This document shows positions 1 to 5,046 of a stretch of 7,686 nt of DNA, piece after piece. Source of the DNA: Alphaproteobacteria bacterium (GTDB lineage: Bacteria > Pseudomonadota > Alphaproteobacteria > RF32 > CAG-239); NCBI GenBank assembly GCA_017964705.1, contig JAGCRL010000084.1, forward strand, positions 1 to 7,686, written 5' to 3'. Both the position numbers and the translations under genes were made by a program. Position 1 is the stretch's first letter; the number at the start of each line of letters is the position of its first letter. Below the pieces are notes generated by a model. The model did not search any database. It worked only from the letters and a program-made list of their open reading frames with translations, and was not told the DNA's origin.

Positions 1-408
1 ATGCAAACCGGCAACGCCGACAAAGGAAAACATGCTTTAGGTGGCTTTATCCAAATATGGCCTGCCAAAAAGTTTACAAAATTTACCGGTTCTAACAATA
101 AATACATGTATTTTATTGTATTTGAAAATCTTAGTCAGGCCGCCTGTGTTGAACTTTTAACACAAGGCCAATTTTATGGCGACGGCTCTGATTTAGACAC
201 CATCGTCGTAAATAGAAACATAAATAATTTTAAAAACAACAGTACAAGCGGTATACGTTTTCGTTATTCTAAATCATTATTTTGGACAGATATGAAACCC
301 ACGAAAACTATTACCTTATCGCCCAATAAACCTTCTGTAACAATTAATGATGCCTTCACTGCCTGCTCCAAAAAAACTGGCAACTCCATCCTCTGGGTGT
401 TCAGTTAA
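1..408 (+). CDS. Type IV pilin-like protein, C-terminal part (5' end outside window)
   Basis: The frame is open from base 1 to a TAA at 406-408 and gives 135 residues. The first codon happens to be ATG, but the protein starts directly in globular sequence. There is no prepilin leader and no hydrophobic alpha-1 helix, so the true start is probably upstream and this Met is internal. What is visible fits the globular head of a PilS-like/type IVb pilin: a GGFIQIW strand, a YFIVFENLSQAACVELL segment, a glycine/aspartate-rich stretch ending in IVVN, and a C-terminal AFTACSKKTGNSILWVF. The cysteines C49 and C122 are placed as in the conserved C-terminal disulfide loop of such pilins. The role would be a structural pilin or pseudopilin at the cell surface. 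The family call rests on pattern recognition only. A complete but truncated gene starting at base 1 cannot be excluded. Confidence 0.55.
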   Translation: MQTGNADKGKHALGGFIQIWPAKKFTKFTGSNNKYMYFIVFENLSQAACVELLTQGQFYGDGSDLDTIVVNRNINNFKNNSTSGIRFRYSKSLFWTDMKPTKTITLSPNKPSVTINDAFTACSKKTGNSILWVFS

Positions 409-505
409 AATAGTTGATGAATACATTTTTTTACTTGCAGATAGAAAATCTATTGTTATTTTTATAGCAACATTTAAAAGGATTGATTTGCAAAAAAACA
501 AAATC

Positions 506-513
506 AAAGGAGA
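506..513 (+). promoter_or_regulatory. Shine-Dalgarno sequence of dksA
   Basis: AAAGGAGA lies six bases (from the end of GGAG) before the ATG at 519. It fixes the dksA start there rather than at the in-frame TTG at 483, which has no ribosome binding site and would add 12 non-conserved residues. I see no convincing sigma-70 promoter in the 110-bp gap after the pilin gene. Confidence 0.8.
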
Positions 514-518
514 ACAAT

Positions 519-944
519 ATGGAAAATACGACGACATTACCGCCAGATTATATTCCTAATAAAAAAGAAGAATATATGAATGACATGCAATTAGAATATT
601 TTCGTCAGAAATTATTAAACTGGAAGAAGGAATTGCTTGCTCAATCCAGTGATACTTTAGATGAGTTACGCCAAGGCGGCTTGAATCAACCTGACGATAT
701 TGATCGCGCTTCACTTGAAACAGATAAATCCCTTGATTTACGCACCAAAGATCGTGCCCGCAAATTGATTATGAAAATCGATGAAGCTTTAGATCGCATT
801 GAAGACGGTACTTATGGCTATTGTGAAGAAACCGGAGAAGAAATCGGTATTGATCGTCTGATGGCTCGTCCGATTGCTACTTTATGTGTTGAGGCACAAG
901 AACGCCATGAACGCATGGAAAAAACTTATGACGATGAGGCTTAA
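519..944 (+). CDS. dksA: RNA polymerase-binding transcription factor DksA (alphaproteobacterial type)
   Basis: 141 residues. DksA enters the secondary channel of RNA polymerase and, with ppGpp, adjusts promoter output in the stringent response. An N-terminal segment with PPDYIP is followed by the coiled coil (about 22-95, starting MQLEYFRQKLLNWKKELL). The coil tip carries D59, D62 and A64 (DDIDRAS), matching the DxxDxA tip motif needed for activity. The C-terminal zinc-finger region (about 96-135) reads GTYGYCEETGE...ARPIATLCVEAQERHER. Of the four classical Cys ligands only two are cysteine: C102-x2-T105 and C123-x2-A126. This C/T/C/A pattern suggests a zinc-independent finger, as described for DksA paralogues such as P. 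aeruginosa DksA2; many alphaproteobacterial DksAs also lack part of the Cys set. The gene opens a tight cluster with maf 11 bp downstream. Confidence 0.95.
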   Translation: MENTTTLPPDYIPNKKEEYMNDMQLEYFRQKLLNWKKELLAQSSDTLDELRQGGLNQPDDIDRASLETDKSLDLRTKDRARKLIMKIDEALDRIEDGTYGYCEETGEEIGIDRLMARPIATLCVEAQERHERMEKTYDDEA

Positions 945-955
945 ATAAACCTTCC

Positions 956-1528
956 ATGGATAGCAAAGATTTCATATTAGCCTCCGGCTCACCGCAACGT
1001 CGCCAGTTGCTTGCTCAAATAGGTTTTATCCCTAAAAAGATTCAACCGGCAGATATTGATGAGCATGTTTTGGCAAATGAAAATCCGCTACCATACATTC
1101 GTCGTATAGCACGTGCAAAAGCTATTGCCGTAAAAGAACTATACCCCAAAGAAAATGTTTTAAGCGCAGATACAATTATTGTCGTTGGGCAGAAAATCAT
1201 CCAAAAATCCCCCGATGATGCAGCCCAAACAGCTGTTATGCGCTTGCTTTCCGGACGCACTCATCGCGTGATTACTTCCGTTTGCCTGGCAGATAAAACC
1301 GGTCATATAAGCCAAAAAACCGTAACCACCAAAATTGTCATGAAACACTTAACGGAAACGGAAATATCGGAATATATCAAAAGCGGTGAATGGCACGGTG
1401 TTGCCGGATATAAAATAGAAGGTATGTTAGCCGGCTTCGTAAAAAAAATTATCGGTTCGTACTCTAGCGTTGTCGGTTTGCCGTTATATGAGACTAAAAA
1501 TATGTTAAATGGTATCGGCGTATATTAA
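956..1528 (+). CDS. maf: Maf-like nucleoside triphosphate pyrophosphatase
   Basis: 190 residues, normal for the family. Maf proteins hydrolyse non-canonical or excess nucleoside triphosphates to the monophosphate and PPi in the cytoplasm, and were first noted as septum-formation inhibitors. Visible motifs in order: LASGSPQRRQLL (8-19, with R15 and R16), DIDE (33-36), ARAKA (53-57, K55), SADT (70-73, D72), SGRTHRV (99-105), GEWHGVAGYKIEG (144-156) and GSYSSVVGLPLYET (167-180). The last two resemble the YhdE branch (dTTP/UTP), but the usual Gln of AGGYxIQG is Glu here (E155), and the loop is one residue shorter. A YKxEG-like sequence is found in the YceF (m7GTP) branch, so substrate preference is open. 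No good Shine-Dalgarno precedes the ATG, so translation is probably coupled to dksA, which ends 11 bp upstream. In Alphaproteobacteria maf usually sits just before the RNase E/G gene, as here. Confidence 0.93.
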   Translation: MDSKDFILASGSPQRRQLLAQIGFIPKKIQPADIDEHVLANENPLPYIRRIARAKAIAVKELYPKENVLSADTIIVVGQKIIQKSPDDAAQTAVMRLLSGRTHRVITSVCLADKTGHISQKTVTTKIVMKHLTETEISEYIKSGEWHGVAGYKIEGMLAGFVKKIIGSYSSVVGLPLYETKNMLNGIGVY

Positions 1529-1557
1529 AAATACACCGAGCAAAAAGCAACTTGAAA

Positions 1558-1564
1558 AAAGGAG
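1558..1564 (+). promoter_or_regulatory. Shine-Dalgarno sequence of the RNase E/G gene
   Basis: AAAGGAG is followed by eight bases and then the ATG at 1573. It decides the start: an in-frame TTG at 1552 would place this purine run inside the coding region and add seven lysine-rich residues without homology. Confidence 0.75.
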
Positions 1565-1572
1565 CAAAAAAA

Positions 1573-2742
1573 ATGATAAAAAGTGATACAATTGTTTATG
1601 AAAAATCCGGTACAGATGCTTGTCTGGCTGTTTTAGACCAAGGTGCCCTCCGCGAATTTGAAGTATTTAATGAAAATGGCGCGGCAGAAGGCAATGTTTA
1701 TCTTGGGCGCATAACCCAAAAGATAAATTTATCAGAAGATAAAATAGGCTTTATGGTCAACATTGGAGATTCAACCGACGCCTTTATGTCGGCACAAGAA
1801 AAAGGCTTGCTTGAAGTCAATATGACAGAAGGACAATGCGTCGTTGTTCAAGTTCAAAAAGAAGCTCATGCAGAAAAAGGAGCCAAATTGGTTCGCGCGG
1901 TTCAGATTCCCGGTACATATTTAGTATACAGACCGTTTGGCAGTTATGTTGATGTATCCTTAAAAATTGAAGATGAAGAAAAAGCAGACAATCTCCGTCA
2001 AGCTGTAACCAAAAATCTTGGCACCCAGCAAGAAGGTTGGGTTATTCGTACTGCCGCAGCAGAAGTTGATATAAACGAAGTAATCGATGAAATGACAGCT
2101 CTTCGTGAATTGTACGAAAGCATTCGCGTTAAAGCTCGCTCAGCCAATGCTCCTGCTTTACTTTATGCCAAAGAAAACCCATTGTTTGATTTAATTCATC
2201 GTCATAAAAACACTTTAACTCGTGTGGTGGTAAATGACCATAATTTAGAAGAAAAAGTAAAAGCTGTATTTAACGGTGAAGTAAGCTATTGCGCAGACCC
2301 CAGTGAAGAGTTTGGTTTGCAGGATATGCTTCAACAAGCCATGGAAAAAACCGTTTCCCTACCTTCCGGCGGTAAAATTCATATTGAAGAAACACATGCT
2401 TTCGTTGCCATTGATGTAGATAGCAGTGGTGTTGTTGCCCGCGGACAAACAGATAACTTAAATCGTGAAGCCGCCATTGAAATAGCTCGCCAAATCATTC
2501 TTCGCAATTTAAGCGGCAAAATTATTATCGACTTTGCCGGCTCCGGAGAATACCGTTTTATGCGTGATATTATGGATGTTTTATCTGAAGAATTGGCCGG
2601 AGATGCACAAAGTGCTCGCGTTATTGGTTTAAGTAAAGCCGGCAATGTAGAAATTTTGCGCCGTCGTAAACGTCCGACATTATTGGAGCAATTCTCTGTT
2701 GAATGTCCGACATGTCATGGAACCGGTCGCGTGGAGCCATAA
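1573..2742 (+). CDS. Ribonuclease E/G family endoribonuclease, short form
   Basis: 389 residues. RNase E/G enzymes cleave single-stranded AU-rich RNA in rRNA maturation and mRNA decay. An S1-like domain (about 38-118) begins with GNVYLGRITQKI and continues IGFMVNIGDSTDAFM. The 5' sensor region shows GWVIRTAA, with R159 and T160 at the positions of the RNase E phosphate-sensing RT pair. The DNase I-like catalytic part contains LPSGGKIHIEETHAFVAIDV with catalytic D281, then NLNREAAIEIARQIILRNLSGKIIIDF with the second metal-binding D320. The protein ends in the zinc-link CPTC (C378, C381) followed by GTGRVEP. It has no C-terminal degradosome scaffold and is about 100 residues shorter than E. coli RNase G. 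Short forms of this kind next to maf and yacG are normal in Alphaproteobacteria, usually alongside a full RNase E elsewhere. The maf gap is 44 bp; yacG follows after 3 bp. Confidence 0.94.
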   Translation: MIKSDTIVYEKSGTDACLAVLDQGALREFEVFNENGAAEGNVYLGRITQKINLSEDKIGFMVNIGDSTDAFMSAQEKGLLEVNMTEGQCVVVQVQKEAHAEKGAKLVRAVQIPGTYLVYRPFGSYVDVSLKIEDEEKADNLRQAVTKNLGTQQEGWVIRTAAAEVDINEVIDEMTALRELYESIRVKARSANAPALLYAKENPLFDLIHRHKNTLTRVVVNDHNLEEKVKAVFNGEVSYCADPSEEFGLQDMLQQAMEKTVSLPSGGKIHIEETHAFVAIDVDSSGVVARGQTDNLNREAAIEIARQIILRNLSGKIIIDFAGSGEYRFMRDIMDVLSEELAGDAQSARVIGLSKAGNVEILRRRKRPTLLEQFSVECPTCHGTGRVEP

Positions 2743-2745
2743 AAA

Positions 2746-2940
2746 ATGGCAGAAGAAACTGCAGATCAAACAAAAGTCATCAAGGTTCACAAATGCCCGA
2801 TTTGCGGAAAGTTAACCGATAATAAAACCTATCGTCCGTTTTGTTCTAAACGCTGTGCAGATGTTGATTTGGGCAATTGGTTTAATCAAGGTTATGTAAT
2901 TGAAGGCAAAGCCCCAGTTGATGAAGAAGAAAGCGAATAA
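2746..2940 (+). CDS. yacG: DNA gyrase inhibitor YacG
   Basis: 64 residues, the usual size. YacG is a small zinc protein that binds DNA gyrase (GyrB) and inhibits its DNA binding. The zinc site is complete: C17-P-I-C20, then FCSKRC with C33 and C37, followed by the family signature ADVDLGNWFNQGY (38-50). The tail is acidic (VDEEESE), as in many homologues. The ATG lies three bases after the RNase gene's stop. Its probable Shine-Dalgarno GGAG (2733-2736) sits inside the end of that gene, so the two are translated as a coupled pair. It is the last gene of the + strand cluster; a strong terminator begins directly after the stop codon. Confidence 0.95.
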   Translation: MAEETADQTKVIKVHKCPICGKLTDNKTYRPFCSKRCADVDLGNWFNQGYVIEGKAPVDEEESE

Positions 2941-2980
2941 AAAAAGACCTCTGATACATTGCGTAATCAGAGGTCTTTTT
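2941..2980. terminator. Bidirectional Rho-independent terminator
   Basis: A perfect 15-bp inverted repeat: arm AAAAAGACCTCTGAT (2941-2955), 10-nt loop, arm ATCAGAGGTCTTTTT (2966-2980). Reading rightward, the GC core is followed by T5 and CTTTTATTT and ends the dksA-yacG transcript. Reading leftward, the core is followed by a run of seven T and ends the convergent gene whose stop codon is at 2984. It begins on the base after the yacG stop codon. Confidence 0.95.
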
Positions 2981-2983
2981 CTT

Positions 2984-3454
2984 TTATTTCCCGAAACGTG
3001 ACGGCAAATACTTTTTACGGTATTTGCTGTACAGCCCTTGTTCTTTGAGGTAGTTAACAACATCGTTGTATGAGACAACCTGAAATACAAAGGGAGCAAA
3101 AATCTTAAAGAAATTGTCAATCAGTTCCTTATCTCCCAGTTCAATCATTTCAATGATGTGCTGCGGTTCCATGTAGAAACTGTGAATTTTTGACAGATAA
3201 CCTTTCAAGAAAGTAACATCCTTCTTCTCAAAGATCTTATCCAACACCAGACCTTTAACCCGCTCAGGATGCTCCAACAAAAAAGTTTTAATTTCCTCAT
3301 TGCCCCGTTCGTAGAGCTCCGCCACAAAGGCATCAGACAACATGCACCAGCCTGCATTCTCTGCTCGTAGAATAGCATAGGCTATCGCTTCATTGTAATT
3401 CTTTTCCAAGAAAAGTTGTTCCCATGGACTAAGGGAATTTTGATTGATATCCAT
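2984..3454 (-). CDS. Hypothetical protein, 156 aa, predicted mostly helical
   Basis: I do not recognise this protein. The ATG at 3454 is chosen because an in-frame TTG further out (3511) lies within the -35/-10 region proposed for this gene and would add a run of Ile/Phe/Asn encoded by promoter DNA. The chosen start has only a weak AGG close to it. The protein begins MDINQNSLSPWEQLFLEKNY, has no signal peptide and no membrane segment, and is built of amphipathic helices with regularly spaced leucines and aromatics. Short Glu/Asp-Lys-rich stretches of about 30 residues look superficially alike (for example EEIKTFLLEHPERVKGLVL and KELIDNFFKIF), which hints at degenerate ankyrin- or HEAT-like helical repeats. 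This is only an impression. It ends with a basic tail (SKYRKKYLPSRFGK). It is convergent with yacG, sharing its terminator, and lies downstream of the M20 gene on the same strand. Confidence 0.75.
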   Translation of the reverse strand: MDINQNSLSPWEQLFLEKNYNEAIAYAILRAENAGWCMLSDAFVAELYERGNEEIKTFLLEHPERVKGLVLDKIFEKKDVTFLKGYLSKIHSFYMEPQHIIEMIELGDKELIDNFFKIFAPFVFQVVSYNDVVNYLKEQGLYSKYRKKYLPSRFGK

Positions 3455-3494
3455 ACCTACACTAATTAAATTAATAATAAAAAATAGTATTTTG

Positions 3495-3522
3495 TTTATA
3501 ATAAAAAACAAACAAAAGTCAA
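3495..3522 (-). promoter_or_regulatory. Sigma-70-type promoter of the hypothetical gene
   Basis: On the - strand, TTGACT (3517-3522) and TATAAA (3495-3500) are separated by 16 bases, followed by an AT-rich start region about 40 bases before the ATG at 3454. The -35 matches the consensus at five of six bases. It supports separate transcription of this gene and argues against the upstream TTG as the translation start. Confidence 0.6.
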
Positions 3523-3537
3523 GTTAAAAATAACTCG
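3520..3537 (-). terminator. Possible weak terminator after the M20 gene
   Basis: On the - strand, CGAGTTA-TTTT-TAACTTG can form a 7-bp stem (one G-T pair) starting six bases after the M20 gene's stop, followed by a T-rich stretch (ACTTTTGTTTGTTTTTT). The stem is AT-rich and overlaps the -35 element of the next gene, so termination is likely partial at best. Confidence 0.35.
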
Positions 3538-3542
3538 AAGCA

Positions 3543-4646
3543 TTATTTTCTAAGGCTTTTAAGGTACTCAATTTGCAGTTGCGCCAAGTCTTTAACACTT
3601 TGAACCACTACATATTCACCTGCGGCATGCATCCCTTCACCGGTTCCGGAATGCATAATAACCGTTGCTCCTTTTTGTGCAAATAACCTGGCATCTGTGG
3701 CACCGCCGATTTGCTGAAATTCAATTGAACACCCCATAACTTGTTCGGCAAATTTTTTATAAGCTGCAATTTGCGGATTATCTTCTGTCATAACTACCGG
3801 TGTAGATGATGAAACAATTTTATATTCAACTCCGCTTGCCAAACAAGCTTTCAAATTATTTTCAAGCTCCTCCAAACTGGAAGTTTCCGTTAAACGGATA
3901 TCCAACAATGCTTCCGCCTGAGATGAAATAATATTGGACACTTCGCCGCCGTTAATTTTTGCCACATGCATTGTATCGATCCATGTATTTTCAGGTGCTC
4001 CGCCATTAACATCAAAATACGGATAAAACTTTCGCAACTGATAAATTGTTTTCATCAGCATTTCATTGGCATCAAGCCCTTCCCATGGTGTAGAACCGTG
4101 AGCAGCCAATCCTTTTGCCGTTAATTTTACAAATACCGGATTCTTACATTTATTGATAATTTTAGTAATATCGCCGCCAACATCATTATCCAACACCACT
4201 TTAGCGGTCAGTTGCGAATACCTCTCTAAAAAAGCATGAGTACTTTTACTCCCCTGCTCTTCATCACTGGAAAGAATAATGGCAAAATGAATTGGCAACT
4301 GATGTTCCAACACATAATGCATAGAATTCATCGCTACAGCTGCAAAAGATTTCATATCTAAAGTACCGCGACCATACATTTTACCATCTTTAATTTTGGG
4401 CTCAAACATATCATCCGTTGCCGCCACCACATCAATATGGCCTAAAATCAAAACATCTTGTTGCATACTTTTATTATTAGCAATATAAATCACCGGACTG
4501 ACATTTTGAAAGCGTTCTATTTTCACATCAGCGGCTGTCCCTTCAAAACTCTTTGCAATATAATCTAAGCATTTATCAATTTCTGCCGCATTTCCGGTTA
4601 TCGTTTTAAAACGAACCAAATCTTCAATGGTATTAATTAAATTCAT
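3543..4646 (-). CDS. M20-family metallopeptidase / deacylase (ArgE/DapE-like)
   Basis: 367 residues, close to ArgE and DapE length. M20 enzymes are cytoplasmic di-zinc hydrolases that remove acyl groups or cleave small peptides. The metal and catalytic residues are in order: H70 and D72 in LGHIDVV, the bridging D97 in YGRGTLDMK, E129/E130 in SSDEEQGS (general base and ligand), an acidic ligand probably among D153-D158 (VLDNDVGGD), and H340 in GEGMHAAGEYV. The lid/dimerisation domain (about 175-285) carries AAHGSTPWEG with H183. GGATDAR (314-320) matches the substrate-binding segment of ArgE/DapE relatives. The Asp where DapE has Glu, and the absence of arg or dap genes nearby, leave the substrate open: acetylornithine, succinyl-diaminopimelate, an N-acyl amino acid or a dipeptide. 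The start has a good ribosome binding site (AAAGGAT, reverse strand, about six bases before the ATG). Confidence 0.9.
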   Translation of the reverse strand: MNLINTIEDLVRFKTITGNAAEIDKCLDYIAKSFEGTAADVKIERFQNVSPVIYIANNKSMQQDVLILGHIDVVAATDDMFEPKIKDGKMYGRGTLDMKSFAAVAMNSMHYVLEHQLPIHFAIILSSDEEQGSKSTHAFLERYSQLTAKVVLDNDVGGDITKIINKCKNPVFVKLTAKGLAAHGSTPWEGLDANEMLMKTIYQLRKFYPYFDVNGGAPENTWIDTMHVAKINGGEVSNIISSQAEALLDIRLTETSSLEELENNLKACLASGVEYKIVSSSTPVVMTEDNPQIAAYKKFAEQVMGCSIEFQQIGGATDARLFAQKGATVIMHSGTGEGMHAAGEYVVVQSVKDLAQLQIEYLKSLRK

Positions 4647-4680
4647 TTTTTATCCTTTCCCGACACTTTATTATATATAT

Positions 4681-4699
4681 AGTATAATCTGCCATTATA
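4681..4699 (-). promoter_or_regulatory. Candidate -10 elements for the M20 gene
   Basis: Two -10-like hexamers occur on the - strand, TATACT (4681-4686) and a perfect TATAAT (4694-4699), 35-50 bases before the ATG at 4646. No good -35 is placed 16-18 bases from either. For TATAAT the -35 position falls within a CtrA-like box (4709-4723), which would suit activator-dependent or CtrA-repressed transcription. Confidence 0.4.
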
Positions 4700-4708
4700 A
4701 ACAAAAGT

Positions 4709-4723
4709 TTAACACAAAATTAA
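4709..4723. promoter_or_regulatory. CtrA-like box A (TTAA-N7-TTAA)
   Basis: TTAACACAAAATTAA has the 7-base spacing of the full CtrA consensus. It lies where the -35 region of the divergent M20 gene would be. CtrA is the response regulator controlling cell-cycle genes in Alphaproteobacteria. As TTAA is common in AT-rich DNA, this single site would be weak evidence without its neighbours. Confidence 0.45.
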
Positions 4724-4746
4724 AAACAGCATCCACGAATCGATTT

Positions 4747-4761
4747 TTAACCATTTATTAG
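4747..4761. promoter_or_regulatory. CtrA-like box B (TTAACCAT half-site plus TTAG)
   Basis: TTAACCATTTATTAG contains the exact TTAACCAT half-site known for CtrA, and seven bases between TTAA and a TTAG with one mismatch in the second half. Confidence 0.5.
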
Positions 4762-4768
4762 ACAAAAA

Positions 4769-4784
4769 TTAACCATTCATTAAC
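4769..4784. promoter_or_regulatory. CtrA-like box C, full consensus match
   Basis: TTAACCATTCATTAAC matches the full consensus TTAA-N7-TTAAC and also contains the TTAACCAT half-site. It is the best of the group. It starts 22 bases after box B and 23 before box D, about two helical turns each, which would place bound dimers on one face of the DNA. Confidence 0.65.
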
Positions 4785-4791
4785 CTCTTTA

Positions 4792-4807
4792 TTAAAATGC
4801 AGTTAAC
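4792..4807. promoter_or_regulatory. CtrA-like box D (TTAA-N7-TTAAC)
   Basis: TTAAAATGCAGTTAAC matches TTAA-N7-TTAAC with unrelated spacer bases. It is the fourth correctly spaced pair within 100 bp. Confidence 0.5.
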
Positions 4808-4821
4808 AAATTCACAAGCTG

Positions 4822-4871
4822 CGAGTCGGAGCTTTATCTAATTTACATTTGATTTTTCTTGTTCCGATTCG
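4822..4871. repeat. Inverted repeat with GANTC in both arms
   Basis: CGAGTCGGAGC (4822-4832) can pair with GTTCCGATTCG (4861-4871), giving 11 pairs with two G-T pairs as RNA around a 28-nt AT-rich loop. In neither direction does a T-run follow the stem, so it is not a standard terminator. Both arms contain a GANTC site. It could be an operator with two protein sites or a hairpin in the 5' leader of the downstream gene. Confidence 0.4.
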
Positions 4872-4896
4872 GAAAAAATAAAAAATAGCCATTTTG

Positions 4897-4905
4897 TTAA
4901 CCATT
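4897..4905. promoter_or_regulatory. CtrA-like half-site E
   Basis: TTAACCATT repeats the first nine bases of boxes B and C, about 140 bases before the start codon of the cysteine-rich gene. TTGTTA (4894-4899) overlaps it and could act as a -35, but I find no convincing -10 at 16-18 bases, so the exact promoter of that gene stays unassigned. Confidence 0.4.
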
Positions 4906-4945
4906 TTTATACAAAAAATATCTTTACAAAATGATTTTTATGTGT

Positions 4946-5046
4946 TACAAGGGGGGCAAGGTGTATTAAAAGGGCACCCGAGTATATTATGGGAACTAGG
5001 ATATCCGCCCAATGTTTACAAGCTTAAAGCGGATAAGGAGTAAAAG
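4946..5046 (+). promoter_or_regulatory. GC-richer, probably structured 5' leader of the cysteine-rich gene
   Basis: After 300 bases of very AT-rich DNA the composition changes abruptly at GGGGGGC (4951-4957). Possible helices are GGTGT/GCACC (4960-4964 with 4974-4978), GGGC/GCCC (4972-4975 with 5007-5010), the palindrome GGATATCC (4999-5006), and TATCCGC/GCGGATA (5002-5008 with 5029-5035). The last pair ends on the base before the Shine-Dalgarno AGGAG, so alternative pairings could affect ribosome access. I do not recognise a known riboswitch class. Confidence 0.35.
5035..5040 (+). promoter_or_regulatory. Shine-Dalgarno sequence of the cysteine-rich gene
   Basis: AAGGAG ends six bases before the ATG at 5047, a near-ideal site that fixes the start of the large open frame and hence the signal peptide. 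Confidence 0.85.

Larger units (their letters stand above)
4737..4870. promoter_or_regulatory. Three GANTC (CcrM-type methylation) sites
   Basis: GAATC (4737-4741), GAGTC (4823-4827) and GATTC (4866-4870) lie within 134 bp of otherwise very AT-rich DNA, interspersed with the CtrA-like boxes. In Alphaproteobacteria CcrM methylates GANTC once per cell cycle, and hemimethylation modulates promoters such as that of ctrA. Whether this organism has CcrM is not visible here. Confidence 0.5.

Noticed and set aside
483..518. TTG start for dksA
   Set aside because: It lies upstream of the good Shine-Dalgarno at 506-513 and adds non-conserved residues.
2812..3120. - strand open frame across the yacG end and terminator
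   Set aside because: It runs through the terminator hairpin and opposes two better supported genes.
3455..3511. TTG start adding 19 residues to the hypothetical protein
   Set aside because: The extension is encoded by promoter-like AT-rich DNA containing the -10 element.
4822..4871. Inverted repeat as a Rho-independent terminator
   Set aside because: No T-run follows the stem in either direction and the loop is 28 bases.
4940..5027. Two tiny upstream frames (4940-4969, 9 codons; 4989-5027, 12 codons) as leader peptides
   Set aside because: No Shine-Dalgarno in front of either and no run of regulatory codons; chance occurrence is likely.
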